From the NCBI GenBank assembly GCA_003151115.1, contig PLWS01000007.1, forward strand, positions 62,001-126,000: a stretch of DNA of 64,000 nt, written 5' to 3'. Position 1 is the stretch's first letter; the number at the start of each line of letters is the position of its first letter. The notes under the pieces were generated by a model that saw only the letters and a list, made by a program, of their open reading frames with translations, made no database searches and was not told where the DNA came from. Made by a program: the position numbers and the translations under genes. Below, piece by piece: positions 51,879 to 61,169 of this stretch. The DNA is from Vulcanimicrobiota bacterium (lineage in GTDB: Bacteria; Vulcanimicrobiota; Vulcanimicrobiia; Vulcanimicrobiales; Vulcanimicrobiaceae).

Positions 51879-54483
51879 CTGCGGTCTCCTCGACGTCGTA
51901 CCAGTTTTGCCCGACCTTGACCGTAACGTCCAGCGGAACGCTCAACTCCATGACGTTTTTCATTTCTTTGCGCACGATCGCTGCCACCTCAGAAAGTTCG
52001 GCGCGCGGAACCTCAAAAATGAGCTCGTCGTGGATCTGCAGCAGCATGCGCGCCGTCAGCCCTTGGGCCGCCAGCCGGGCATCCGCGCGCACCATCGCGA
52101 GCTTCATCAGGTCCGCCGCGCTGCCTTGTAACGGCGCATTGGTGGCTTCGCGTTCCGCCGCGGAGCGGAGCATGTAGTTGCTCGACTTCAGCGCCGGCAT
52201 GTAGCGGCGCCGCCCGAGGATCGTCGTGACAAACCCTTGCTCGCGTCCCTGAGCGATGACGCCGTCGATGTAAGCGCGGACGCTTGGAAAGCGGGCGAAG
52301 TACGCCGTCGTAATTTCGCGCGCTTCCGCGCGCCCGATTTCCAAGCGCTGCGCCAGGCCGAAATCCGACATGCCGTAGAGCAGTCCGAAGTTCACGGACT
52401 TTGCCATGCGGCGCTGATTGGGATCGACGCTGCTTCCGGCGGGCACGGCAAAAAGCTGGCGCGCCGTAAAATCGTGAATGTCTTGTCCTTCGTGGAATGC
52501 CCGGCGCATCGCCTCGTCGCCGGAAAGATGCGCCATCAAGCGCAGTTCGATCTGGTTGTAGTCCGCCGCCAGCAGGACGCTATCTTTGCCCAGCGCCACG
52601 AACGCACGGCGGATCCGCCGTCCGAGCTCGCCGCGCACGGGAATGTTCTGCAGGTTGGGATTGGTCGAACTCAAGCGCCCGGTGGCCGTGCTGGTCTGGT
52701 TGAAAATCGTGCGCAAGCGTCCGTCGCGCGGATCGATGAGGGCCGGAATCACGTCGACGTAGGTGTTCTTCAGTTTCGTGACTTCGCGGTATTCGAGCAC
52801 GCGCGCGCAGATCGGATAGTCGCGCGCCAGCCCCGCTAAAATCTCCACGCCCGTCGCCCACCCGGTTTTGGTTTTCTTCCCCGACGGGAGGCACAATTTT
52901 TCGAACAGGATGTTTCCGAGCTGCTGAGGCGAGCCGATATTGAATTCGTCGCCGGCCAAATCGTAAATTTCGCGCTGCAGGCGCGCGACGGCTTCGTCGA
53001 TTTCCTTCGCAAGTCGCATCAACTCCGCGGGATCGATGGCGACGCCCGTCCATTCGAGTTTCGCCAAAACCGGCGCGAGCGGAACCTCGACGTCTTCATA
53101 CAGGCGCAGCTGATCGCGCGACTGCAATTCGGAGCGCACCTTTTCGACCAGCCGCATCGCGGCGTCGGCCTGCGCGGCGACGTCTTCGCCGGGGCTGAGC
53201 GCAAGAAACTCCTGCGCGGCGTCTTCGACCAGCGCAAACGTTCGCGACGGATTGAGCAAGTGCGCGCCGATCATCATGTCGTCGGCGAAAGGCGGTGCGG
53301 TGAAGCCGCGATCGTGCAGCACGTGGAGAACCGCTTTGACGTCGTGCGCCGCCAGCTGCGGAGCGGCGAGCAGCACTTTTTCGAATGCGGCGCGCACCGG
53401 CTCGTGCGCGAGCGATCCCGCCAAGAAACCCAGCCCGCTTCCCTTTCCGCTCGAGATGCCGATCTCGCCGTCCGGTTTCACCGCAAACGCCAGCCGTTCC
53501 GCAGAAGCGAGCGCTTCGAGTTCGCGCGCGAGCTGGGCATATTCCGGCGGATCGGTCGCTGCGATATAGGAACGGTAGTTGCCGGTGACGCGCTCTTGCG
53601 CGTGCAGCAGCGGCAGTTCCGACGGCACGTTGAGCCGGCCCAGCAGTGTTTTGAATTCGAGTTCGCTGTAGAGCCGGTAGAGTTCGTCGTTGCCGGCCGG
53701 CGTGTACTGTGATTCGTTCCAGTCGATGGCCAAGTCCAAATGATCGTCGGCCACCGACACGTCGCGACAGACCAATGCCTGCTTACCGTATTCTTCCACG
53801 AGTTTTTGCAACTTCGGCGATCCCGCCAACGACGGATTGGCAACGAGCGCGTCGAGCGAGCCAGCGGCCTTGATCAATTTGATCGCCGTCTTTTCGCCGA
53901 CGCCCGGAATGCCGGGAAGATTGTCGGACGGATCGCCTTTGAGCCCGCGGTAGTCCGGCAACTGCTTGGGATCCAAATCGAACCGTTCGCGCACCGCCGC
54001 AACGTCGTAGCGCGCGAGTTCGGTGATGCCGCGCCGCGTCATCAACACCGTCGTCGCTTCGTTCACGAGCTGCAGCAGATCGAGATCTCCCGTGACCACA
54101 ACCGCGCGCTCGCCGGCCTCTTTGGCCTGCCGCGCGAGGGTCGCGATCACGTCGTCGGCTTCTTCGCCCTCGATCTCCAGAACCGGAATGCGATTGGCCT
54201 GCAGAATCTGGCGCACGAGCGCGAACTGCGGACGCAGGTCGTCCGGCATTTGGTCGCGCTGAGCTTTGTATTGTTGATAGAGCGCAACGCGGTGCGCGGG
54301 AAGCCCTTTGTCGAAGGCGGCGATCACGTGCGTCGGTTTTTCGTCGGCGATGATCTTGTTGAGCATCATCGTAAATCCGTACGCCGCGTTGATCGGCACG
54401 CCGCGCGTCGTCGTCAGCGGGGGCAGCGCGAAGAATGCCCGGTAAACGAGCCCGTACGTGTCGAGCAGCATCAGGCTGGCCAC
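51871..54483 (-). CDS. polA: DNA polymerase I
   Basis: 870 aa. The 5'-nuclease domain (1 to about 290) holds ALPPLTTTRGVPINAAYGF, EADDVIATLA, VTGDLDLLQLV and GLKGDPSDNLPGIPGVGEKTA. The central exonuclease-like domain (about 300-480) lacks the DxE metal ligands (AFAVKPDGE where FDTET is expected), so proofreading is probably lost, as in Taq and Bst polymerases. The polymerase domain has TGRLSSTNPNLQNIP, motif A LAADYNQIELRLMAHLSGD, the O-helix RRMAKSVNFGLLYGMSDFG and motif C QIHDELIFEVP. Repair and Okazaki fragment maturation. First gene of its operon. Confidence 0.97.
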   Translation of the reverse strand: MASLMLLDTYGLVYRAFFALPPLTTTRGVPINAAYGFTMMLNKIIADEKPTHVIAAFDKGLPAHRVALYQQYKAQRDQMPDDLRPQFALVRQILQANRIPVLEIEGEEADDVIATLARQAKEAGERAVVVTGDLDLLQLVNEATTVLMTRRGITELARYDVAAVRERFDLDPKQLPDYRGLKGDPSDNLPGIPGVGEKTAIKLIKAAGSLDALVANPSLAGSPKLQKLVEEYGKQALVCRDVSVADDHLDLAIDWNESQYTPAGNDELYRLYSELEFKTLLGRLNVPSELPLLHAQERVTGNYRSYIAATDPPEYAQLARELEALASAERLAFAVKPDGEIGISSGKGSGLGFLAGSLAHEPVRAAFEKVLLAAPQLAAHDVKAVLHVLHDRGFTAPPFADDMMIGAHLLNPSRTFALVEDAAQEFLALSPGEDVAAQADAAMRLVEKVRSELQSRDQLRLYEDVEVPLAPVLAKLEWTGVAIDPAELMRLAKEIDEAVARLQREIYDLAGDEFNIGSPQQLGNILFEKLCLPSGKKTKTGWATGVEILAGLARDYPICARVLEYREVTKLKNTYVDVIPALIDPRDGRLRTIFNQTSTATGRLSSTNPNLQNIPVRGELGRRIRRAFVALGKDSVLLAADYNQIELRLMAHLSGDEAMRRAFHEGQDIHDFTARQLFAVPAGSSVDPNQRRMAKSVNFGLLYGMSDFGLAQRLEIGRAEAREITTAYFARFPSVRAYIDGVIAQGREQGFVTTILGRRRYMPALKSSNYMLRSAAEREATNAPLQGSAADLMKLAMVRADARLAAQGLTARMLLQIHDELIFEVPRAELSEVAAIVRKEMKNVMELSVPLDVTVKVGQNWYDVEETADV

Positions 54484-54614
54484 TAGCGGCGGCCCGAATG
54501 CGAACGATCGAACCGGGCCCTTACGTTAGAACCACTATGACGTCTAGACATGAGCGCTCGGCCTTCGACGGTGCCCGCATGAGGCGCCTGCGCTCCGGCG
54601 GCGAAGAGCGTGCG

Positions 54615-55172
54615 ATGCGTTCCAGACTGTATTGCATAGCCGCGCTCGCGGCCGCTCTCTTGGCTTTTCCCTTAACGGCCTGGGGCGCATCGACGCCGGC
54701 CCCGATGCCGTCGCCGAAGCTGCCGTCAAAGGCGCTGCACGTCGATCTGCAGGTCGAAGTGAACAAGCTCGGTCAAGTGGTGCGCGTCCTGCACGGAAAT
54801 CTTTCGGGCGATGGGCCGTTCGACACGATGGTGATGGGCAACGCGCTGCAGATGTGGATTCGCGATCAGCGCGGCAAGACGGTCACGGCGATCGTCGGGC
54901 TGTACAAAGTCCACTACGATTACAATCCCAGCACGCACGCCGTGAAGCGGACGTTCGCTCTTATCAAGCGCGGCGGCAGCTGGGCCAACGAACCGGGCGC
55001 CGCCACCAAGATCATGTCCGACGCCAAGAAACAAGCGGAAGCCGCGGCAGCCGCGCTTGCGAAGCTGAAGGCGGATCAGCAAAAGAAGGCCGCAGAAAAC
55101 CCGAATCTTCCGGATATTAACGCCGCTCTCAAGAGGTCGCGGGCGACGGCCTCACCGTCACCGCGTCCATAG
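54615..55172 (+). CDS. secreted protein with C-terminal Ala/Lys-rich helix
   Basis: 185 aa from ATG 54615; earlier starts in the track have no signal peptide. Signal sequence MRSRLYCIAALAAALLAFPLTAWGAS, a beta-rich middle (ALHVDLQVEVNKLGQVVRVLHGNLSGDGPFDTMVMGNALQMWIRD...AIVGLYKVHYDYNPSTHAVKRTFALIKRGG), then a long Ala/Lys helix (ATKIMSDAKKQAEAAAAALAKLKADQQKKAAE). No family recognised. Divergent from polA and 7 bp before the FAH-family gene. Confidence 0.68.
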   Translation: MRSRLYCIAALAAALLAFPLTAWGASTPAPMPSPKLPSKALHVDLQVEVNKLGQVVRVLHGNLSGDGPFDTMVMGNALQMWIRDQRGKTVTAIVGLYKVHYDYNPSTHAVKRTFALIKRGGSWANEPGAATKIMSDAKKQAEAAAAALAKLKADQQKKAAENPNLPDINAALKRSRATASPSPRP

Positions 55173-55179
55173 CCGCTAA

Positions 55180-56022
55180 GTGCGGTACGTAAGCTACGAG
55201 CACGAAGGCCGTATCCGTCCGGGTTACCTCGACGGCGACCGCGTCGGTTCGATCGATTGTAGCACGCTGCTCGAGTACATCGCGCTCTCGCCGGCCGAAC
55301 GCGAACGGAAGCGGCTTCGAGAGTTCGTTCCGCTTTCAAGAGTAACGCTGGCCGCGCCGGTTCGCCCAAATAAGAACGTCTTTTGCGTCGGGCGGAATTA
55401 TCTTGATCACGCGCTAGAGGTCTCACAGCAAACGGGGCGCGAGCTCAAATTGCCCGACGTTCCGACGTTTTTCACCAAAGCTCCGACGGCAATCGCGGCG
55501 CCCGGACAAACACTCGAGTTCTCGTCGAAAGTCTCGAACGAATACGATTGGGAAGCGGAGCTGGCCATCGTGATCGGATCGCGCGTAAAAGACGTAAGCG
55601 AAGCGAATGCGCTCGCCGCCGTTTTTGGTTATACGTGCTTCAACGATCTCACGGCGCGCGATCTGCAACGCGCGCACGGACAGTGGTTTAAAGGAAAAAG
55701 TTTGGATTCGGCCGCGCCGATGGGGCCGTGGATCGTTTCTCGCGACGAAATCGGCGACGCCCAAGATCTTACGGTCGCGCTGCGGGTCAACGGCATTGAA
55801 AAACAACGCAGCACGACGGCGCGCATGATCTTTTCGCTCCCCGTGCTCATCGCCTCGCTCAGCAAGGGCATGACGCTGGAACCTGGAGACGTTATTGCCA
55901 CGGGTACGCCGGAGGGAGTCGGCTTTGCGCGCACGCCTCCGGAGTTTCTTCGCGACGGCGACGACGTCGAAGTCGAGATCGAAAAGATCGGCGTCTTGCG
56001 CAACCGCATTCGCATCGTCTAG
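55180..56022 (+). CDS. fumarylacetoacetate hydrolase (FAH) family protein
   Basis: 280 aa from GTG 55180. The N-terminal quarter (RYVSYEHEGRIRPGYLDGDRVGSID) precedes the FAH domain: VFCVGRNYLDHALE, PTFFTKAPTAIAAPG, YDWEAELAIVIG with metal-binding Glu, YTCFNDLTARDLQ, QWFKGKSLDSAAPMGPWIV and PGDVIATGTPEGVGFARTPPEFLRDGD. Members cleave or decarboxylate C-C bonds in acyl-pyruvates, oxaloacetate or catechol-pathway products with Mg. The exact reaction is open; this domain set is typical of acylpyruvase/oxaloacetate decarboxylase types. Confidence 0.9.
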   Translation: MRYVSYEHEGRIRPGYLDGDRVGSIDCSTLLEYIALSPAERERKRLREFVPLSRVTLAAPVRPNKNVFCVGRNYLDHALEVSQQTGRELKLPDVPTFFTKAPTAIAAPGQTLEFSSKVSNEYDWEAELAIVIGSRVKDVSEANALAAVFGYTCFNDLTARDLQRAHGQWFKGKSLDSAAPMGPWIVSRDEIGDAQDLTVALRVNGIEKQRSTTARMIFSLPVLIASLSKGMTLEPGDVIATGTPEGVGFARTPPEFLRDGDDVEVEIEKIGVLRNRIRIV

Positions 56023-56045
56023 AGCGAAGGGTTGTCGTCCCTGGG

Positions 56046-57170
56046 ATGGAAACGGACGGCCCGATGAAGATCGCCGTGCTGCGAGAATCCGCGCCCAACG
56101 AAACGCGGGTCGCGCTGGTTCCGGAAACCGTTGCGAAGCTCGTGAAGAACGGCATGACCGTGCAGATCGAACGCGGCGCCGGCGAGCGGGCCGCCTTCCC
56201 GGATGACCTCTACATCAAGGCCGGTGCGACCGCCGCCGACCGCGCGCAAGTCTTGGACGGCGCGGATCTCGTGCTGTGCGTCGGCAGACCCGACGACTCC
56301 GTGCTAACGGCCATGCCCAAAAAAGCCGTGCTGCTCGGTTTGCTCGCGCCGCTCGGCGATCCGGATTACGTCCGGCGCTTAGCCGCTGCCGGCATCACGG
56401 CGCTTTCGATGGACGCCATTCCGCGCATTACACGCGCGCAAGCGATGGATGCGCTCAGCTCGCAAAGCAACATCGCCGGCTACAAAGCCGTGTTGCTCGC
56501 AGCATCGGAACTTCCGAAGTTTTTTCCGATGTTGACCACCGCCGCCGGAACGATCCGTCCGGCGAAAGTTTTGATCCTCGGCGCGGGCGTCGCCGGACTG
56601 CAAGCGATTGCGACCGCTCGGCGGCTGGGAGCGGTTGTCAGCGCGTACGACACGCGCGCCGTCGTCAAAGAGCAAGTGCAAAGTTTGGGTGCGACCTTTC
56701 TGGAATTCGATTTGGGCGCCGATGCGGAAGGCGCGGGTGGTTATGCCAAGGAGCTGACGCCAGAACAGATTGGTCGCCAGCGGCAATTCATGGTCGACCA
56801 CATCGGCGCGTCCGACGTGGTGATCACGACCGCGCTGGTTCCGGGGCGGCGCGCGCCGGTGCTCATTACCGAAGAAGCCGTCGCAGCGATGGGTCCGGGT
56901 TCGGTGATCGTCGATCTCGCGGCGGAAGCCGGCGGCAACTGCGCACTCACGGTGAGCGGTAAAACGGTCATCACGCCCAACGGCGTGCACATCATCGGTC
57001 AGCCGAATCTTGCCGCAACGATGCCGTACCACGCCTCGCAACTCTATTCGCGTAACGTGCAAGCCTTGCTCGAGTCATTGCTCAAAGACGGCGTACTGAA
57101 CCTCGATCCGGCCGATGAGATCGCGCGCGGAACGACGATCGTGCGCGCCGGCGAGATGGTCGCAACGTGA
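56046..57170 (+). CDS. pntAA: NAD(P) transhydrogenase subunit alpha, part 1
   Basis: 374 aa (or 368 from ATG 56064, MKIAVLRESAPNETRVALVP, the more usual N-terminus). NAD(H)-binding dI component of proton-translocating transhydrogenase: DAIPRITRAQAMDALSSQSNIAGYKAVLLAA, the Rossmann loop VLILGAGVAGLQAIATARRLGAVVSAYDTR, and DVVITTALVPGRRAPVLI. The split three-gene form (dI / four-helix dII / dII-dIII) is like that of Rhodospirillum. Coupled to pntAB by GTGA. Supplies NADPH using the proton gradient. Confidence 0.95.
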   Translation: METDGPMKIAVLRESAPNETRVALVPETVAKLVKNGMTVQIERGAGERAAFPDDLYIKAGATAADRAQVLDGADLVLCVGRPDDSVLTAMPKKAVLLGLLAPLGDPDYVRRLAAAGITALSMDAIPRITRAQAMDALSSQSNIAGYKAVLLAASELPKFFPMLTTAAGTIRPAKVLILGAGVAGLQAIATARRLGAVVSAYDTRAVVKEQVQSLGATFLEFDLGADAEGAGGYAKELTPEQIGRQRQFMVDHIGASDVVITTALVPGRRAPVLITEEAVAAMGPGSVIVDLAAEAGGNCALTVSGKTVITPNGVHIIGQPNLAATMPYHASQLYSRNVQALLESLLKDGVLNLDPADEIARGTTIVRAGEMVAT

Positions 57171-57490
57171 GCGAACTCTCCATATTCTTCGGGCTGCTGA
57201 CCGTTTTCGTGCTTGCGATCTTCGTCGGCTTCGAAGTGATCTCGAAAGTTCCCACGACGCTGCATACGCCGCTGATGTCGGCCACCAACGCGATCCACGG
57301 CATCGTGCTGGTCGGCGCAATCATCGTTACCGTAAAACTGCTCGACCCGGCGCACGCGCTCGCAACGCCGCTGCTGACCGCGATCACGATCGTGGCCGTA
57401 GCGCTCGGAACGATCAATGTCGTCGGCGGCTTTGCCGTGACCGAGCGCATGCTGCAGATGTTCAAGAAACGCGAGCCTTCCAAGAAGTGA
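57167..57490 (+). CDS. pntAB: NAD(P) transhydrogenase subunit alpha, part 2
   Basis: 107 aa from GTG 57167. A short soluble start then three to four membrane helices, with GFEVISKVPTTLHTPLMSATNAIHGIVLVGAIIV, the conserved first part of the membrane domain dII. Coupled by GTGA both to pntAA and to pntB. Confidence 0.94.
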   Translation: MSELSIFFGLLTVFVLAIFVGFEVISKVPTTLHTPLMSATNAIHGIVLVGAIIVTVKLLDPAHALATPLLTAITIVAVALGTINVVGGFAVTERMLQMFKKREPSKK

Positions 57491-58896
57491 CCGCATTCGT
57501 TCTGCTGCGGCTGGCCGAGATCGCCGCGATCGTGCTCTTCTTTCTGGGCCTGCATTTCCTGAGCTCGCCTGCCACGGCGCGGTTTGGAAACCGTCTTGCG
57601 GCGTTGGGCATGCTGATTGCGATCGTTGCTGCACTCGCGCCATCGCACGGATATGGGTGGTGGGCGATTCTCGCCGGCATGGTTGTCGGCACCGTTGTCG
57701 GACTTTACTCCGCGCTCAAAGTGAAAATGACCGCGATGCCGCAGATGGTCGCGCTCTTCAACGGCGCGGGCGGCGGCGCCGCGGCAGCCGTGTCGACGGT
57801 GCAATATCTTTTGTGGGAGCGTGCGCACAACACAGGCGTTCCACTCGACGTGCTCACCGATGTGTCGCTCGTCATCAGTGCGATCATCGGTGCGGTCAGC
57901 GCCGCGGGCTCAGTGATCGCGTTTCTCAAGCTGCAAGAGCTGATGACCGGCCGGCCCGTTACCTACCGCGGACAGCAATTCGTCAACGGTATCGTGGCAT
58001 TGGCGATCGCCGGACTCGCGGCGTGGGTCATGATTACGCTCGGCGTCGAGCCGACGTGGGCGTATGGCGTGATGGTCGCGCTCGCACTCGTACTCGGCGT
58101 CATGTTCGTGCTGCCGATCGGCGGCGCCGACATGCCCGTGGTGATCTCGCTGCTCAACTCGTTTACCGGGCTCGCAGTCGCCATCACCGGATTCGAGCTG
58201 CGTTACAACCTATTGATCATCGCCGGAACGCTGGTCGGCGCGAGCGGCACCATGCTCACGATCCTCATGGGCAAAGCGATGAACCGTCCGCTTCGCAACG
58301 TCCTCTTCGGCGCGTTCGGCGCGAGCGGCGGAATGGACGTCGCAGCTTCCAAGGGCGGCCAGCAGAACATTCGCAGCGTGACGGTCGACGACGTCGCGGT
58401 CATGCTCGCCTTCGCGCATCAAGTGATCATCGTTCCGGGGTATGGTATGGCCGTCGCGCAAGCCCAGCACAGCGTTCGCGAACTCGCGGATCAACTCGAA
58501 AAGCGGAGCGTTACCGTGAAGTATGCGATTCATCCGGTGGCGGGCCGCATGCCCGGGCACATGAACGTGCTGCTCGCCGAAGCGAACGTCCCATACAATC
58601 AGCTCTACGACATGGACGACATCAACCCGGAGTTCGCGCGCACGGACGTCGCGCTGGTGATTGGCGCCAACGACGTTACCAATCCGGCCGCGCGCAACGT
58701 TGCGTCGTCGCCGATCTACGGCATGCCGATCCTCGACGTGGACAAAGCCGCCAACGTCGTCGTCCTCAAACGATCGATGCGTTCGGGTTTCGCCGGCATC
58801 GAAAATCCGCTCTATGAAGATCCGAAGACCGCTATGCTCTTCGGCGACGCGAAAGCCAGCGTTGACTCGCTAGTCTCGGCCGTGAAAGCTCTCTAG
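57487..58896 (+). CDS. pntB: NAD(P) transhydrogenase subunit beta
   Basis: 469 aa from GTG 57487; the 593-aa track ORF is over-extended. Eight or nine membrane helices with KMTAMPQMVALFNGAGGGAAA and ADMPVVISLLNSFTGLAVAITGF, then the NADP(H)-binding dIII domain: VTVDDVAVMLAFAHQVIIVPGYGMAVAQAQHSVREL, YAIHPVAGRMPGHMNVLLAEANVPYNQLYDMDDIN and VIGANDVTNPAARN. Completes the proton pump that reduces NADP with NADH. Convergent 3 bp away from the DUF6790 gene. Confidence 0.96.
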   Translation: MTAFVLLRLAEIAAIVLFFLGLHFLSSPATARFGNRLAALGMLIAIVAALAPSHGYGWWAILAGMVVGTVVGLYSALKVKMTAMPQMVALFNGAGGGAAAAVSTVQYLLWERAHNTGVPLDVLTDVSLVISAIIGAVSAAGSVIAFLKLQELMTGRPVTYRGQQFVNGIVALAIAGLAAWVMITLGVEPTWAYGVMVALALVLGVMFVLPIGGADMPVVISLLNSFTGLAVAITGFELRYNLLIIAGTLVGASGTMLTILMGKAMNRPLRNVLFGAFGASGGMDVAASKGGQQNIRSVTVDDVAVMLAFAHQVIIVPGYGMAVAQAQHSVRELADQLEKRSVTVKYAIHPVAGRMPGHMNVLLAEANVPYNQLYDMDDINPEFARTDVALVIGANDVTNPAARNVASSPIYGMPILDVDKAANVVVLKRSMRSGFAGIENPLYEDPKTAMLFGDAKASVDSLVSAVKAL

Positions 58897-58899
58897 AGT

Positions 58900-59421
58900 T
58901 TATCGAACGCGGCTGCGCTCGTATGCGTCCCTGGACCCGAATGCCAAGAAAAGCAGCACCAGCGGAAACGCGATATCGTTGATCCATAAGATCGTGCCGG
59001 CGTTTCCGGGTGCATAGTTATGGCAGCAAATCATCTGATTGATGTGCTGGATCGCCGCACCCGCGGAAAAGATGAAAAATACCAGCGTCGTCGCCAGCCG
59101 CATCTCGTAACCGCGCCCGAGCGAGAGCAACGCGATAACGGCAACGCCGAACTCGGCCCACGCCAGTTCCCATTCGAACGGACTGGGCTGCCAGCCGATC
59201 GATGACGCCGCAGTCTGCTGAAAGAACGCGTGAAAAATTCCCGCCCATAAGAATCCGAAGCCGATCCCGTAGAAGAGCAGTTCGCCCCAGAGTGTGTAGC
59301 CGGGCGTCATGACGGTCCGGTGCATTTTTGCCCGGCGCAATTTCAGAATAGTGACAACGATCGCCACGACGATGAGCACCAACTCGAGATTGGAGAGGAC
59401 CGCGCGAATGACGGTTGCCAT
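58900..59421 (-). CDS. DUF6790-like membrane protein
   Basis: 173 aa with four to five membrane segments. ELLFYGIGFGFLWAGIFHAFFQQTAASSIGWQPSPFEWELAWAEFGVAVIALLSLGRGYEMRLATT is the recognisable core of the DUF6790 family (IGWQPSPF.. E.. ..LG... L). The C-terminus has a HINQMICCHNYAPGNAG loop with adjacent Cys. Function unknown. Probably co-transcribed with the peptide-binding lipoprotein gene 13 bp upstream. Confidence 0.7.
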   Translation of the reverse strand: MATVIRAVLSNLELVLIVVAIVVTILKLRRAKMHRTVMTPGYTLWGELLFYGIGFGFLWAGIFHAFFQQTAASSIGWQPSPFEWELAWAEFGVAVIALLSLGRGYEMRLATTLVFFIFSAGAAIQHINQMICCHNYAPGNAGTILWINDIAFPLVLLFLAFGSRDAYERSRVR

Positions 59422-59434
59422 TACGGTTGCTCCT

Positions 59435-61069
59435 TTATTGGGTCAGGCGCCAGTTGAAGGCGTTCCACGTCGGTAAGAACGCATTCGGATAAAACCCGGC
59501 CAACGCTCTTCGATAAGCGTAAATGTAGTTCGCGTCGAAAAGGTAGACGATCGGAACGTCTCCCGCGACCACCCGTTCGATCCAGCTATACAAACTCTTG
59601 CGCGCCGATCGTGAAGGCGAAGCCAATGCGGCCGTCTCGAGCGCCTCGACACCGCGGTTGCAGTAGCGCATATAATTGCTGGGCGCTCCGCATCCCAAGA
59701 TCGAAGAATCGTCCGGATCCGATCCCATCGTGAACGGGACATAGGCCAGATCGAAATTGCCGCTCGCGAGGACGCCGGTGCGGGGTAAGAATAGCTGCGC
59801 GTTGCTCACTGTCTTCATCTCCACGTCGATGCCGCGCTTCCGAAGTTCGGCTTGCACCATCGTTGCGACGCGCATGCCGGTGGCCGTCTCTTTGAATTGA
59901 ACGTAGACCAGCGTTAACATCGCACCGGTTTTTGTGCGCATGCCGTCGGAGCCGCGGCGCCAACCGGCCGCATCCAAGAGTTTGTCAGCTGCGGGCGGAT
60001 CGTACTGCGGCTCCCTTACGGATGCATCGAAAGCCCACGAGAAACGCGGCTGGAGCGCGTCGGTGACCGGATACTGTCCCAGCGTAATTTTGCGGCTGAT
60101 CCCCGCGCGATCGATCGACATCGCGAGCGCTTGCCGCACGCGCACGTCGTCGAGTGGTGGGTGCGACAGATTCAAAACTAGGCCGGCGACGACGCTTGTC
60201 GGCTCGTACCGGTAGACGATGTCGGGATGCGATCGCAAAACATTCTGCTGGACCGGCGCGATCAAATTCCAGTCGAGTTCGCGCGATTGCAGCAAGACGA
60301 GATTGGTGGCTACGTCCGGGATAATGCGGATATCGAGCCGTTTGGTTTTGGGAGATCCGCGCCAGTATCGCGGATTTGCCACGTACAGCAACGATTCGCC
60401 GCGCCGCCACGCAACGAACGTGTACGGCCCGTCCCCGACCGTGGGCGCTGCGTTGAAGGGCGCCTGCGCAAGCGGCTCTTGCTTGCGCAGCACGTGCGCC
60501 GGCAAGACGAATTGCGGACGGTAACCATAAGAAAAGAATGTATCGACAGCCGGCGCCCACGCGTGCTTTAAATGAAAGACCACGACGTGCGGGCCACGCG
60601 CCTGCGCGCGCTCGATCAGATCGTAGCCTTCGCGCGAGGGAACGGGATTGCGCGGATCCAGAATCGCACGCAGTGTATAGAGCACATCGTCCGACGTCAC
60701 CGGCACGCCGTCGCTCCACGTCACTTGCGACCGCAAGCGGTACACGATCGTACGCCCGTCGCGCGAGAGATCTCCGTTCTCTTGCGAGGGCACGCGCAAG
60801 AGCAATTCGGGAATCTCGCGTCCGGCGGGATCGAAGTCTACGAACGGTTCAAATGCCAGACGCGCCACTTGCTGCTCGACCGAGGCCGCGTCTTGGTGCA
60901 AGAAGAGCGGGTTCAGGTTTGCCGGGTCGGAGGCCAAATCGAACCTGACGGCGCCCGACGCGCGGTGCGGCGTCGCCTGACGCTGATGCGACGCGCCGGC
61001 GCCGGTGGGGCCGCGCGAGCAGCCGCTCAGAAGCATTGCCAGCACCGGCCACGCCCAGATCTTTCGCAT
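59435..61069 (-). CDS. peptide/oligopeptide ABC transporter substrate-binding lipoprotein
   Basis: 544 aa, SBP_bac_5 family. Lipobox LLSGC|S after MRKIWAWPVLAM. Family motifs: LNPLFLHQDAASVEQQVARLAFEPFVDFDPAGREIPELLLRVPSQ, TWSDGVPVTSDDVLYTLRAILDP, VRQALAMSIDRAGISRKITLGQYPVTDALQP and the C-terminal PTWNAFNWRLTQ. Normal length. No permease or ATPase genes of the transporter lie in this window, so it may be an orphan receptor or serve a system elsewhere. Divergent from the lrp operon, to which peptide/amino acid uptake fits in theme. Confidence 0.9.
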   Translation of the reverse strand: MRKIWAWPVLAMLLSGCSRGPTGAGASHQRQATPHRASGAVRFDLASDPANLNPLFLHQDAASVEQQVARLAFEPFVDFDPAGREIPELLLRVPSQENGDLSRDGRTIVYRLRSQVTWSDGVPVTSDDVLYTLRAILDPRNPVPSREGYDLIERAQARGPHVVVFHLKHAWAPAVDTFFSYGYRPQFVLPAHVLRKQEPLAQAPFNAAPTVGDGPYTFVAWRRGESLLYVANPRYWRGSPKTKRLDIRIIPDVATNLVLLQSRELDWNLIAPVQQNVLRSHPDIVYRYEPTSVVAGLVLNLSHPPLDDVRVRQALAMSIDRAGISRKITLGQYPVTDALQPRFSWAFDASVREPQYDPPAADKLLDAAGWRRGSDGMRTKTGAMLTLVYVQFKETATGMRVATMVQAELRKRGIDVEMKTVSNAQLFLPRTGVLASGNFDLAYVPFTMGSDPDDSSILGCGAPSNYMRYCNRGVEALETAALASPSRSARKSLYSWIERVVAGDVPIVYLFDANYIYAYRRALAGFYPNAFLPTWNAFNWRLTQ

Positions 61070-61115
61070 GGCACGGGCGTTCTCGGGGGCAGGTCGCCCA
61101 ACCCGCGGCGCCCCT

Positions 61116-61144
61116 TGTGCCGGATGTCTTCCGGTAGTAGAATT
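61116..61144 (+). promoter_or_regulatory. promoter of lrp-kdd-kamA
   Basis: TTGTGC (61116-61121), 17-bp spacer, TAGAAT (61139-61144). The start would be near 61151, on the Lrp-like box. Confidence 0.55.
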
Positions 61145-61150
61145 GATTTC

Positions 61151-61165
61151 CCGAAGATTATTCGG
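61151..61165 (+). promoter_or_regulatory. Lrp/AsnC-type operator
   Basis: CCGAAGATTATTCGG is a perfect palindrome around ATT (CCGAA-N5-TTCGG) and matches 12 of 15 positions of the Lrp consensus YAGHAWATTWTDCTR. It sits at the predicted transcription start, 4 bp before the lrp ATG, so self-repression is likely. Confidence 0.65.
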
Positions 61166-61169
61166 TCAT

